DNA of 64,000 bases from Amycolatopsis suaedae (GCF_004214935.1 NZ_SFCC01000003.1:1-64000); one strand, 5' to 3'; positions 19,703-28,080 are shown, counted from the first letter of the stretch. Numbers and translations are program-made. The notes: generated by a model from the letters alone, not told the origin.

Positions 19703-20716
19703 ATGTCTCCAGTGAGTCGCAGGGTTGCCGTGGGAGCCGCGCTGGCCGGCGCGGCGACAGTGGCTGCGGCCTCGCCGGCCGCGGCCGGCGAGGCCACCGA
19801 CCGGGGCAGGCAAACCGCGGTTGGCCGCCTGTACGAGCTGGCCCGCGGACGTCAGCGCGCGGTGGTCGCCGGGGTGTCGGCCACGCTGCTGTCCTGGCGC
19901 AGCGACGGCGAGGAACTGCTGCTCACCCACTCCGCCGACTCGATCGGCGAGGGCTACATGGGCAAGACGATCCTGCCCTGGCCCAACCGCATCGACCACG
20001 GCCGCTACACCTTCGGCGGCAAGGAGTACTCCGTCCCGATCAACGAACCGGGCCGCGACACCGCGCTGCACGGCCTGCTCAGCTTCACCGAGTGGACGCC
20101 GGTCCGGCACACCCGCGACCGGGTGGTGCTGGAGACCCAGCAGCACCCGCACTACGGCTACCCGTTCCACCTGCGGTTCCGCGCCGAGTACCGGCTCGAC
20201 GCCCACGGCGTCACGAACACGCTGACCGCGCACAACATCGGATCCGGGCCCGCGCCGTTCGGCACCGCCAACCACACCTACATCCGCGCCGCGTCCGGCA
20301 AGCTCGACGGGATGGACCTGGAGCTGGGCGCGAGCACGTACTACGTGGTCAACGACCGGCTCATCCCCACCGGCACGGCTCCGGTCGAGGGCACGCCGTA
20401 CGACTTCCGGCAGCGCCGCACCGTCGGTGCCACCGTGATGGACACGGCGTTCCGCGACCTGCGGCGCGGGCCCGACGGGCTGGCGGTCGTCGGCTTCACC
20501 AGGCCCGGCGGGCAGAACGTGCGGCTGTGGATGGATTCCGGCTACGACTACCTGCAGGTCTACACCGACGACTTCCCGCAGGGCCACGCACCGCGATCAG
20601 GACTGACCGTGGAGCCGGTGAGCTGCGCGCCCAACGCGTTCAACACCGGCGACGGCCTGGTCACCCTCGACCGCGGCGGGCGCTGGCAGGGCACCTGGGG
20701 TATGCGGGTTCACTGA
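19703..20716 (+). CDS. exported aldose 1-epimerase family protein (Tat signal)
   Basis: Galactose mutarotase-like protein of 337 residues. The N-terminus SRRVAVGAALAGAATVAAASPAAA has twin arginines and an alanine-rich h-region, so Tat export is likely. Family features are the substrate arginine in PWPNRIDHGRY, the catalytic histidines in TALHGLL and NHTYIR, and the general base region LTVEPVSCAPNAFN. Upstream, TCGACAAGAG occurs twice in direct tandem just before the ribosome-binding GGACAG. It is divergent from the glycosyltransferase. An extracellular mutarotase suggests processing of released sugars; the substrate is not evident. Confidence 0.9.
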   Translation: MSPVSRRVAVGAALAGAATVAAASPAAAGEATDRGRQTAVGRLYELARGRQRAVVAGVSATLLSWRSDGEELLLTHSADSIGEGYMGKTILPWPNRIDHGRYTFGGKEYSVPINEPGRDTALHGLLSFTEWTPVRHTRDRVVLETQQHPHYGYPFHLRFRAEYRLDAHGVTNTLTAHNIGSGPAPFGTANHTYIRAASGKLDGMDLELGASTYYVVNDRLIPTGTAPVEGTPYDFRQRRTVGATVMDTAFRDLRRGPDGLAVVGFTRPGGQNVRLWMDSGYDYLQVYTDDFPQGHAPRSGLTVEPVSCAPNAFNTGDGLVTLDRGGRWQGTWGMRVH

Positions 20717-20928
20717 GCCTCGAACGGACCTCCGCTGGACAGCACCCGCACCGGGATGCCGAGCAGCTGGCCGGGCAGGCGCTCGGCCGCGGTCTCGGGG
20801 TCGGTCGCCAGCACGTCGACGGTCGGCGTGCCGGCGAGTTCGCCCTGGCCGACACCGACCACGCCGGGGACCTCGTCCAGCCAGCGGGTGGCGGCGGCCA
20901 GGGCGGCGTCCACGTCGGACTGTGTCAC
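20710..20928 (-). CDS. small protein coupled to trypsin-fold protease; resembles its N-terminal domain
   Basis: Predicted 72-residue protein. Its GTG start overlaps the protease stop as GTGA, so translation is coupled. The segment VPGVVGVGQGELAGTPTVDVLA, followed by LPGQLLGIPVRVLSSG, lines up by eye with residues about 30-85 of the upstream protease (NVVGVALGTKYTGG, then ITVLVDAKLPRD, LVPAELSGFQTDVQEVG). It could be a detached copy of that domain acting as a propeptide-like chaperone or inhibitor. It overlaps the convergent epimerase end by 7 bases. Function is unknown. Confidence 0.7.
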   Translation of the reverse strand: MTQSDVDAALAAATRWLDEVPGVVGVGQGELAGTPTVDVLATDPETAAERLPGQLLGIPVRVLSSGGPFEAQ

Positions 20929-21995
20929 GGGTGCACCCTGATGCCGAGCAGTGCCTGCACGAGCGCGATCCGGTTGACCACGGTCACCACCGGTGAACCG
21001 GCGAACAGCAGGCCGACGGCCCTGCCGTCGAGGTCGGCCACCAGGCTGCCCGAGTCGCCGCCTGCCGACATGTCGGTGGTGAGCAGCTGCTGTGCGAACC
21101 GGGCCACCTTGCCGCCGCCGTAGTTGACGTCCACGGTCGCGTTGATGTTGGTGATCCGGCCGGTGGTCCAGTTGGTGGTGCGCCCGGTCTTCTGCACGAC
21201 CGTGCCCACCGCGGGTGCCGCGTTGACACCGCGGAGGTCGCCGACCCAGTAGATGCGGCGGTCGAGGTCGTGGAACTGGCCCTCGGCGATCGCCGCGTCG
21301 ACGAAGTTCAGCGGGATCGGCTGGCCTGCCTGGATGAACTTGATCGGAACGAACCGGGACAGCCGCGCGATGGTGTCGGCGGGGAACGTGCCGCCGTCGA
21401 ACGGCCCGGGCTGCAGGATCGGGTCGCCGATCGAGGCCGCGTTGGAGTTGGCCAGCACGTGGTTGTTGCTGAGGATGTAGTACCGCGCCGGCTTGCCGGG
21501 GAACGCGGCGGTGTCGTAGACGGCCGTGCCGAACGTACCGGCGGTGATCTTGAAGTGGCCGACGCTGACGCCGCCGAACGCCGGCCGGAAGCGCTTGGCC
21601 AGCAGGTACGGCCCGGCCTGCTGACGGGCGGCCTCGTCCGGCCTGGACAGGGTGACCTCGCCGGTGTCGTCGGTGGCCAGCAGCGCGCCGTTCTCCTTCG
21701 GTGGGGCCGTCGGCAGGCCCGCGGTGCCTGCCTGCAGGACGCCGACCTCCTGTACGTCGGTCTGGAAGCCGGACAGTTCGGCGGGAACCAGGTCCGCGGC
21801 GCGGACGGTGTCCCGCGGCAGTTTGGCGTCGACCAGCACGGTGATCGCGCGCTCGCCGGTGTCGGTACCGCCGGTGTACTTCGTGCCCAGCGCCACGCCG
21901 ACAACGTTCTGCCGGGCGAGCAGGTCGGCTTCCGTCTCAGCCTGGACGGCCGCCAGGGGCGCGTACTCCTCGGGGAACATGTTGTTCTCGATCAT
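20925..21995 (-). CDS. trypsin-fold serine protease-like protein without signal peptide
   Basis: Protein of 356 residues. The N-terminal about 100 residues form a small domain (LLARQNVVGVALGTKY, AITVLVDAKLP, LVPAELSGFQTDVQEVG). A chymotrypsin-like domain follows with His in YYILSNNHVLANSN, Asp in LNFVDAAIAEG and Ser in TDMSAGGDSGSLVADL, so the catalytic triad appears complete. No export signal is seen; the start MIENNMFPEEYAPL is supported by GAAAGG eight bases upstream. Related proteins are annotated as Nal1-like or trypsin-like peptidases of unknown substrate. The coupled 72-residue protein downstream probably works with it. Confidence 0.85.
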   Translation of the reverse strand: MIENNMFPEEYAPLAAVQAETEADLLARQNVVGVALGTKYTGGTDTGERAITVLVDAKLPRDTVRAADLVPAELSGFQTDVQEVGVLQAGTAGLPTAPPKENGALLATDDTGEVTLSRPDEAARQQAGPYLLAKRFRPAFGGVSVGHFKITAGTFGTAVYDTAAFPGKPARYYILSNNHVLANSNAASIGDPILQPGPFDGGTFPADTIARLSRFVPIKFIQAGQPIPLNFVDAAIAEGQFHDLDRRIYWVGDLRGVNAAPAVGTVVQKTGRTTNWTTGRITNINATVDVNYGGGKVARFAQQLLTTDMSAGGDSGSLVADLDGRAVGLLFAGSPVVTVVNRIALVQALLGIRVHP

Positions 21996-22026
21996 GCGAT
22001 CGCACCTTTCGTTGGATGTGCCTTGG

Positions 22027-22212
22027 TCAGCCGTGGTGGCCGAGCACGAGCAGGGCGAGCGGACCCGGGCGGCGTAGGGGGCGGTCGCGGGGCATGCGTG
22101 GGCAGTCGGCCAGCCGGAGCGCGGCCGACATCAGGTCGTCCGGGCGGGCCGCCGGGTGCCGGGTCACGCGCGGCGGGTGCCACCGGGGTGAGCTGCGCGG
22201 TGATCCGGTCAT
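22027..22212 (-). CDS. possible small arginine/proline-rich protein
   Basis: A 61-residue frame ending LRRPGPLALLVLGHHG lies 31 bases before the protease start on the same strand. It has very high G/C in third codon positions and an ATG at 22212. An upstream start at 22263 is also open. No family is recognised and composition alone can produce such frames in this genome, so it is only a candidate. The rest of the 22020-22373 gap holds the LuxR promoter region. Confidence 0.25.
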   Translation of the reverse strand: MTGSPRSSPRWHPPRVTRHPAARPDDLMSAALRLADCPRMPRDRPLRRPGPLALLVLGHHG

Positions 22213-22373
22213 GCCCGACGGCCTCCTCCCCGGCGCGGGTCCGGCTTCCAGCCTGCGCCGCACGCGGGCCGGGGCTGAAGGGCCGTTGGTCCCCGGCAGG
22301 TGGGGCCGAACGGTCCCTGCCGAAATGGTCGAACGGCTCGCAGAGTGGAAGTCGACGGTAGTGGCGGTGAGAA

Positions 22374-23018
22374 ATGATCACGGTATTCCTGGTCGACGAT
22401 CACGAAATCGTCCGGCGCGGGGTCGCCAGTCTCCTGGGCAACGATCCGGAACTGGAGGTGGCAGGCGAGGCGGCAACGGTCCGGCAGGCAATGGCGAGAA
22501 TTCCGGCGTTACGTCCGGACGTGGCCGTGCTCGACGTCCGGTTGCCGGACGGCAACGGAATCGAGCTGTGCCGCAACCTGCGTGCCCGGCTGCCGGAACT
22601 GCGCTGCCTGATGCTGACGTCGTTCACCGACGAGCAGGCGATGGTCGACGCCATCCTGGCTGGTGCCGACGGTTACGTCATCAAGGACATCCAGGGGCTG
22701 GCGCTGGTGTCGGCGGTGCGGCAGGTGGCGGCGGGCCGGTCGCTGCTCGACGGCAGGGCGGCCAGGGTGCTGCGCGACCGGCTGGCGGCGGGTGATCGGA
22801 TGAACCGACCATTGGAAGGGCTCACCGACCGCGAACGGAGAATGCTCCGGCTGATCAGTGAAGGAATGACGAACCGGCAGATCTCCGAGGAAATGCATCT
22901 CGCCGAGAAAACGGTCAAGAACTACGTGTCCCGGCTGCTGGCGAAACTCGGAACGCACCGGCGCACGCAGGCGGCCGTGCTGCTCGCGAAAATGCACGAG
23001 GAAAATCATCCGGATTAA
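22374..23018 (+). CDS. NarL/LuxR-family response regulator (DevR/DosR-like)
   Basis: Two-component response regulator of 214 residues. The receiver domain (1-120) has acidic pocket D8/D9, phospho-acceptor Asp54 ([10 protein letters not shown]), switch Thr/Ser in LMLTSFTDE and Lys in YVIKDIQG. The C-terminal LuxR helix-turn-helix (about 147-205) has [44 protein letters not shown]. The sequence is close to the DosR group that responds to hypoxia or redox through DosS/T kinases. ATG at 22374 with GGTGAG upstream. The gene next downstream encodes only a kinase dimerisation domain, so the true partner may be elsewhere. Targets are unknown. Confidence 0.92.
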   Translation: MITVFLVDDHEIVRRGVASLLGNDPELEVAGEAATVRQAMARIPALRPDVAVLDVRLPDGNGIELCRNLRARLPELRCLMLTSFTDEQAMVDAILAGADGYVIKDIQGLALVSAVRQVAAGRSLLDGRAARVLRDRLAAGDRMNRPLEGLTDRERRMLRLISEGMTNRQISEEMHLAEKTVKNYVSRLLAKLGTHRRTQAAVLLAKMHEENHPD

Positions 23019-23076
23019 TGCATCGAGTGCCCGAACGGAGCTGTCTTCCCGGCCCGCCGGGTGCGATTCTGGTTCG

Positions 23077-23316
23077 GTGACAGGTCAGGCGGTGTCGGAC
23101 GAGATCGCGGTCGCCGAGCGCGACCGGGTCGCCGACGAGCTGCACGACCACGTGATCCAGCCGCTGTTCGCCGTCGGCCTGGTGCTGCAGGGCATTCTGC
23201 GCTCGACGAGCTCGCCCGCCGTGCGGGCCCGCGTCGGCAGCAGCCTGGCCGACCTGCAGGAGGTCGTGACCAGCCTGCGGCAGACCATCCTCGACCTGCA
23301 CGAGCGGCAGGACTGA
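23077..23316 (+). CDS. orphan histidine-kinase DHp (HisKA_3) domain protein
   Basis: A 79-residue protein consisting of little but a HisKA_3 dimerisation/phosphotransfer helix pair: ERDRVADELHDHVIQPLFAVGLVLQGIL with the acceptor His23, then a second helix (VRARVGSSLADLQEVVTSLRQTILDLHERQ). The H-box matches DosS/DevS kinases (LHDHVIQRLFA). No ATPase domain follows; the stop at 23316 is 9 bases before the GH57 stop. It may be a relic of a DosS-like kinase, or a functional phosphotransfer or dimer-mixing subunit for the adjacent regulator. GTG start at 23077. Confidence 0.8.
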   Translation: MTGQAVSDEIAVAERDRVADELHDHVIQPLFAVGLVLQGILRSTSSPAVRARVGSSLADLQEVVTSLRQTILDLHERQD

Positions 23317-23324
23317 CGGGCGGG

Positions 23325-24821
23325 TCAGAGGGCGCGGGCGTCCAGGTGGCCGAACGGGCCGTCGTCGGCCCGCAGCCGGGCGGCCACGCCGACGGCCCGG
23401 TCGCGGTCGGCCGGGCCGAGCAACGCCGCCAGCTCGTCGAAGCGAGCCGTGTGCACCTCGGCCCGCGAGCGGGCGTAGTCCGCGGCGGAGTCCTTGGTCA
23501 CCATGAACGCCCAGTCACTGGACAGCGCCAGCAGTGCCTCGGTGACGAGCTGGTCGCGCACCGGGTCGCGGGCGATGCCGGGTTCGCCGACCGCGGCCAG
23601 CAGCCGCCGCTGCAGGGCGGCGCCGCTGGCGACGAGGTCGGCGACCTGCTCGCCGTCCCACACCCGCCAGTCCTTGCCCGACCCCCAGGACGACGCCGGC
23701 AGGTCTACCGGCGCGCCGAGGTGCCCGGCCTCCAGCGCCCCGCGCAGGGTGGTGACCCGCACGCCCGCGTCCGGCAGCGCCCGCAGCACGGCCTCCAGCC
23801 ACGCCGGTCCCTCGTGCCACCAGTGGCCGAACAGCTCGGTGTCGTAGGCCGCGACGACCAGCCCCGGCCTGCCGTCGCGCTCGCGCAGCGACCGCAGCCG
23901 GGTGACCACGGTGTCGACGAAGTCCTTGACGTGCGAGCGCAGCGTGTCCGCCGCGAGCGCCGGGTCGTAGGGTGCCTTGCCCGCCGGTTCGATGTGCTTG
24001 CCGGTCACCCGCGACGGCTTCAGGCCGACCCGGTGATCCCAGGTGTGGAAGTCGCGGTACGCGCCGTGGCCGGGGTAACCGGCCTTCGGCGACCACACCC
24101 GGTAGGTGACCTCCAGGTCGCGGCCGAAGCAGACGACGTCGGACTCGCCGACGGTGCGCGCGGCGGCGGTGTCACCCCGCAGCGCGGGACCGTCGACGAG
24201 GAACCGCCGCACGCCCGCGGCGGCGTAACCCGCCTCCATGCCGGGCTGGTAGCCGCATTCCGGTGCCCAGATGCCGTCCGGCCGGTGCCCGAGCCGGAGC
24301 GCGGTGTCGTCCAGCCCGGTGCGCAGCGCGAACGCCCGCACCCGCGGGTCGAGCAGCGGCTGGAACGGGTGGGTCGCCGGGCCGCCGAGAAGTTCCAGCG
24401 TGCCCGCGTCCAGCAGGGGGCGCAGCACCGGCGAGAAGCCGTGCCGCCAGCGGCTCTCGAACTCGGCGATCGCCGCGTCGGCGGACCGGTGCTCGGCGGC
24501 GGCCAGGTCACGCAGCAGCGGCTCGCCCCGCCACAGCGTCGACGCGTGCCGTGCCCGCAGCTGCCAGTCGCCGAGCCAGTGGTGGAAGGCACGCAGGCAG
24601 TACGGGTCGTCCAGTTGCGCGGCCAGCACCGGGGTGACGCCGAGGGTGAACACGTCGCGGCGGCCCTCGTCGGCGAACCGGCGGGCCAGGTCGAGCACCG
24701 GCAGGTAGGAATGCGCCCACGCCTGGTAGAGCCATTCCTCGCCGACCGGCCAGGAACCGTGGTGGGCCAGCCAGGGCAGGTGGCTGTGCAGGACAAGGCA
24801 GAACGTGCCCTCATGGCTCAC
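23325..24821 (-). CDS. GH57 1,4-alpha-glucan branching enzyme (Rv3031-like)
   Basis: Glycoside hydrolase family 57 protein with DUF1957 C-terminal domain, 498 residues, acting on alpha-glucans in the cytosol. The N-terminus FCLVLHSHLPWLAHHG is diagnostic. The nucleophile glutamate lies in DGIWAPECGYQPGME and the acid/base aspartate in VVAAYDTELFGHWWHEGPAW, as in Thermococcus GH57 branching enzyme. The ATG at 24821 overlaps the methyltransferase stop (ATGA). Together with the GT4 synthase and the methyltransferase it recreates the mycobacterial set for methylated glucose polysaccharide, so branched, methylated alpha-glucan is the inferred product. Confidence 0.92.
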   Translation of the reverse strand: MSHEGTFCLVLHSHLPWLAHHGSWPVGEEWLYQAWAHSYLPVLDLARRFADEGRRDVFTLGVTPVLAAQLDDPYCLRAFHHWLGDWQLRARHASTLWRGEPLLRDLAAAEHRSADAAIAEFESRWRHGFSPVLRPLLDAGTLELLGGPATHPFQPLLDPRVRAFALRTGLDDTALRLGHRPDGIWAPECGYQPGMEAGYAAAGVRRFLVDGPALRGDTAAARTVGESDVVCFGRDLEVTYRVWSPKAGYPGHGAYRDFHTWDHRVGLKPSRVTGKHIEPAGKAPYDPALAADTLRSHVKDFVDTVVTRLRSLRERDGRPGLVVAAYDTELFGHWWHEGPAWLEAVLRALPDAGVRVTTLRGALEAGHLGAPVDLPASSWGSGKDWRVWDGEQVADLVASGAALQRRLLAAVGEPGIARDPVRDQLVTEALLALSSDWAFMVTKDSAADYARSRAEVHTARFDELAALLGPADRDRAVGVAARLRADDGPFGHLDARAL

Positions 24822-25648
24822 CGGCGCACCGCCACGGCGATCAGGTCGAGGCTGCGCTCGACGTCCTCGGGGCCGATCCGGAAGTCGGCGGTGGCGATGG
24901 AGCCGACGTCGGCCAGCAGCGTGGCGGGCCAGCTCGCCTGGCCGGGCAGCTCACCGAGCACCACGGCGAGCTGGGCGTCGATGATCGAGCCGCTGTGGCG
25001 GGCGTCCAGCTCCCGCAGCCGGGGGCCGTGGCCGAGGCCGTCCAGCCGTTCGACGGCGAAGCCCGCCTCGCGGAGTAGTTCGTCCAGTTCGGACGGTGCG
25101 AGTTCCCTGGTGTGGTACGGGTTGAGCGGGGTGTCGCTGTCGGGGGTGAAGGTGAGCCGGTTGGGCGTGGTGACCAGCAGCCTGCCGCCGGGCCGCAGCA
25201 CCCGGTGACACTCGGCGAGGAACCCGGCCTGGTCCCAGAGGTGCTCGATGACCTGGAAGTTCGCCACGACGTCCACTGTGGACGAACCGAGCGGCAGCGT
25301 GGCCAGGTTGCCCTGGATCGGGCGTACCCGGGGATAGGCGGCGGAGACGTGGGTGACGCTCGGCGCGTCGTAGTCCAGCGCGATCACCCGCGCGGCCGTG
25401 CCGGCGATCAGGTCGGCGCCGTAACCCTCGCCGCAGCCCGCCTCCAGCACGGTCGCGCCCGCGCAGTAGGGCAGCAACGCGAGATAGGCGGCCTCGTGCC
25501 GGCGGAACCAATAATTTTCCTCCGGTACGCCGGGGACCGTGCGCTCCCCCGTCAGGTGCAGGGCAGCGGCTCTACCTGCGGAAACATGCACTCGGCGGCC
25601 CGTTCTCTCGTCGTGCTCGTAACGCGTGTCGCCCCTGAACTTACCCAC
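24818..25648 (-). CDS. SAM-dependent methyltransferase (Rv3030-like)
   Basis: Class I methyltransferase of up to 276 residues. The block LTGERTVPGVPEENYWFRRHEAAYLALLPYC is followed by motif I VLEAGCGEGYGADLI, ALDYDA, then VVANFQVIEHLWDQAGFL. This matches Rv3030, which I recall as encoded with Rv3031/Rv3032 and proposed to methylate glucose residues of polymethylated polysaccharides. The start is uncertain: GTG at 25648 gives a 31-residue basic extension before LTGERT, and internal GTG codons near residues 20-22 would shorten it. It is co-translated with GH57 by a 4-base overlap. Confidence 0.9.
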   Translation of the reverse strand: MGKFRGDTRYEHDERTGRRVHVSAGRAAALHLTGERTVPGVPEENYWFRRHEAAYLALLPYCAGATVLEAGCGEGYGADLIAGTAARVIALDYDAPSVTHVSAAYPRVRPIQGNLATLPLGSSTVDVVANFQVIEHLWDQAGFLAECHRVLRPGGRLLVTTPNRLTFTPDSDTPLNPYHTRELAPSELDELLREAGFAVERLDGLGHGPRLRELDARHSGSIIDAQLAVVLGELPGQASWPATLLADVGSIATADFRIGPEDVERSLDLIAVAVRR

Positions 25649-25714
25649 CGGTACGGCGCTGTCGGTCGTTGGGACGACACTCGGCCCGCTTCGGCCTGGC
25701 TACCGTGCCGGCGC

Positions 25715-26011
25715 ATGACGACTGGTTACGAGGTCGATCCGGAGGCGCTGCTGGCGGCCGCGCGTCTGATCGGTGCCACCGTCGGGGCGGTGGACCCGGC
25801 CGCGCTGTCCGGGGTGGCCCTCGGCGAGGAGGCGGCCGGGCATCCGGGTGTGTCGGCCGCCGTCGCGGAGTTCTGTGCGACCTGGGGCGAGGCGGCGAAG
25901 GTGCTGGCTCAGCGGGCGACCTCGGCGGGGGAGACGCTCACCGGTGCCGCATCGGTCTACGAGACGACGGACGGCGACGTCCGGCACTCGGTCCTTCTCC
26001 TGGGGGCGTAG
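25715..26011 (+). CDS. ESX/type VII secretion-associated small protein (EspC/WXG-like)
   Basis: A 98-residue, mostly helical acidic protein: GYEVDPEALLAAARLIGATVGAVD, then AVAEFCATWGEAAKVLAQRATSAGETLTGAASVYETTDGDV. The pattern of two helices with a central W-G turn (TWGEA) and the size fit the WXG100/EspC-like partners of type VII secretion. The final YETTDGDV resembles the YxxxD/E export signal (Y, three residues, D). It is followed after three bases by a large substrate-like gene, with which it probably forms a heterodimer. No secretion machinery genes are in the window. Confidence 0.75.
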   Translation: MTTGYEVDPEALLAAARLIGATVGAVDPAALSGVALGEEAAGHPGVSAAVAEFCATWGEAAKVLAQRATSAGETLTGAASVYETTDGDVRHSVLLLGA

Positions 26012-26014
26012 CGC

Positions 26015-27562
26015 ATGTGTGCCGCCGAACTCGGGCAGACCAGCGACCCGAAGGCCCTGATCCCCGGCGAGGCGACCGCGCTGACGACGGCCGCGGCCAG
26101 CCTGCGCGGACACGGCGCCGTGCTCGAGGACGTCGCGGCGGGGCTCTCCGGTGTCAAGATCGACGGCTGGTTCGGCTCGGCCAGCAACGCGTTCTGGGAC
26201 AGGTTCAACCCCGAGCCGGCACACTGGCGGCGTGCCGCCGACGCGATGACAGCCGGGGCGTACGCCCTGGAACGGCAGGCCGACGCGGTGCGGGCCGCCC
26301 AGCTGATCGCCGAGGAAGCCATCGAGCTGTGGGAGCAGGGCGAACAGGCCACCCGTGCGGCCGAGGCCGCACGCGCCGGGAAGGCCGACGGCGAGCCGGA
26401 GGTCACCGACCCGGGCGAGGCGCTGCGGCAGGAAGCACGGCAGGTCCTCAATCGTGGCAGGGAACAACTCGAGGAGATCGGGTCCGCGGTCGCCGAGGTG
26501 CTCGCGAGCCACGGCGGTTCCGCGCCCGGCGCACCGCCGTGGCTGGTGGCCGCCGGGTCGGCGAACTTCGGGCTCCGCGGCGAGGTGTCCGGCCTCGAGG
26601 TGTCCGGCATCTTCGCCGGTGAGTCCCCGTCCATCACCGGGAAGATCGGCGAGCACTCCGACACGTCACGGTGGTTCGACAAGGACCGCTGGGGAGGCGA
26701 GGTGGCCGAGGCGGGGCCGGGCAGTCTCTACGACGCCCTGGACCGGCTCGCCAAGGGCGACGAGCCAGGCGACGCCGGCCTCGAGATCGAACTGGGCTCG
26801 ATCTCACGCACGGCCGAGTTCACCACCGCACAGGCCGCGGCCGGGTTCTCCGGCCAGGTCGGCGACCTGGCGGTGGCGGGTGCCGCCGAGGCCAAACTGG
26901 GTGGTGAAGCCGAGGGCAAGGTCACCCTCACCACCGAGGGAGTCAAGGCCGAAGGCAAGGCGTTCGTCGGCGGGCAGGCCTCGGTCGCGGGTGAGATGCG
27001 GCACGGCGAGTTCGCGGCCAGCGGCTCCGCCGGGGTCAAGGGTGGCGCCGAGGCGACGGTGTCGGCCGAGATCGGCACGGACGGGGTCCGCGCCGACGCG
27101 GGTGCCAGTGTCGGCGTGACCGCCGAGACGAAGGGTGAGGTCAGTCTCGGGCCGGGAGAGCTGGGAGCGTCCGGTGAGGCGTTCGCCGGAGCGGAAGCCG
27201 AAGGCAATGTCTCCCTCGACGAGCGCGGCCTGCACGCCGGCGTCGAGGCGTTCGCGGGCGCCAAGGCCGAGGGCGAGGTGCACGCCGACGTCGGCGGCAT
27301 CGGCGCGGGGCTCACCGGAGAGGCCTGGGCCGGGGTCGGTGCCGAGGCGAACGTCGACTTCGGGTTCGACGAGAACGGCACGTTCACCATTGGTGGCGAG
27401 GTGGGTGCCGGGCTGGGCGTCGGTGGCAAGGTCGGCGGCGAGATCACCATCGACCCGGCCAAGGTGATGGAGACGGCACAGGGCGCGGGCGCGGCGATCT
27501 CCGACGGTGCCGCCAAGATGGCCGACTTCGGTAAGGACCTGGCCGGTGCCTTCGGTGGGTAG
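26015..27562 (+). CDS. putative type VII-secreted protein with C-terminal Ala/Gly beta-type repeats
   Basis: Protein of 515 residues. Residues about 20-150 are helical and contain a WFGSASNAFWDRFN segment like the T7SS-target domain that precedes polymorphic toxins. About residues 290-505 consist of seven or eight repeats of roughly 24 residues, pattern E-G-x-V-x-L-x-x-x-G-x-x-A-x-x-x-A-F-A-G-A-x-A (for example GEVSLGPGELGASGEAFAGAEA, split here into its short motifs GEVSLG and AFAGAEA). The repeats alternate small and charged residues and predict amphipathic beta-strands. No known nuclease, ADP-ribosyltransferase or other toxin motif is seen. Function is unknown; a pore, shell or adhesion role is speculation. 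ATG at 26015. Confidence 0.75.
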   Translation: MCAAELGQTSDPKALIPGEATALTTAAASLRGHGAVLEDVAAGLSGVKIDGWFGSASNAFWDRFNPEPAHWRRAADAMTAGAYALERQADAVRAAQLIAEEAIELWEQGEQATRAAEAARAGKADGEPEVTDPGEALRQEARQVLNRGREQLEEIGSAVAEVLASHGGSAPGAPPWLVAAGSANFGLRGEVSGLEVSGIFAGESPSITGKIGEHSDTSRWFDKDRWGGEVAEAGPGSLYDALDRLAKGDEPGDAGLEIELGSISRTAEFTTAQAAAGFSGQVGDLAVAGAAEAKLGGEAEGKVTLTTEGVKAEGKAFVGGQASVAGEMRHGEFAASGSAGVKGGAEATVSAEIGTDGVRADAGASVGVTAETKGEVSLGPGELGASGEAFAGAEAEGNVSLDERGLHAGVEAFAGAKAEGEVHADVGGIGAGLTGEAWAGVGAEANVDFGFDENGTFTIGGEVGAGLGVGGKVGGEITIDPAKVMETAQGAGAAISDGAAKMADFGKDLAGAFGG

Positions 27563-27592
27563 CATCGCGCTCGGAACGCTCAGGAGGCCGTG

Positions 27593-28072
27593 GTGACCAA
27601 GACCCTGCCGATTCCGCTGCGGTTTCAGCTGCCTGCCGGCTGGCGCCCGGCGCCGCCGGAGGAGGTCGGCGCACCCGGTGCCGCGTTCGTGGCGCTGCAG
27701 CCGGACCGGGCCGACGGTTTCGTCGCCAACATCACCGTCGACGGAAACCTCCGCCCCGACCGGCCGGAGCTGGCCACGGTGGCCGACGACTCGGTCGACC
27801 GGCTCAGGCACACGGGTGCGGTCGAGATCGCGGACCGGCAGCACGTCGGTACCGACGCGGTTCCCGGGCTGAACCAGGTGCTGCGGCTGAGCACCACGGC
27901 CGGCGGTGCGGCGCTGGATCTGGTGCAGTGCCAGGTATACCTGGGTCTTGCCGACGAGTCCGACCCCGCTCGTTACGCGGTCGTCGAAATGGTGCTCACC
28001 GCGACGCCGGCACAGCTGCCGGACGTGATCGACGACTTCCAGCGGTTCGTTGCGTCCGTACAGACCCCGTAG
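27593..28072 (+). CDS. LpqN/PsbP-fold-like protein, partner of the T7SS-like locus
   Basis: Protein of about 159 residues without signal peptide. The pattern PLRFQLPAGWRPAPPEEVGAPGAAFVAL, then FVANITVDGN, LATVADDSVDRLR, and YAVVEMVLTATPAQLPDVIDDFQRFVASVQ fits the DUF1795/LpqN-like (Mog1/PsbP) fold. Such proteins often follow ESX-type substrate genes in actinobacteria and may act as chaperone or immunity proteins. GTG at 27593 is chosen for its 5-base spacing from AGGAGG (27582-27587); GTG at 27590 is too close. It is likely an operon with the two preceding genes. Confidence 0.7.
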   Translation: MTKTLPIPLRFQLPAGWRPAPPEEVGAPGAAFVALQPDRADGFVANITVDGNLRPDRPELATVADDSVDRLRHTGAVEIADRQHVGTDAVPGLNQVLRLSTTAGGAALDLVQCQVYLGLADESDPARYAVVEMVLTATPAQLPDVIDDFQRFVASVQTP

Positions 28073-28080
28073 CGCGCAGC

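Noticed and set aside
22027..22263. A firm small gene upstream of the trypsin-fold protease
   Set aside because: Third-position bias is favourable but no ribosome-binding site or family supports it. Kept only as a low-confidence candidate.
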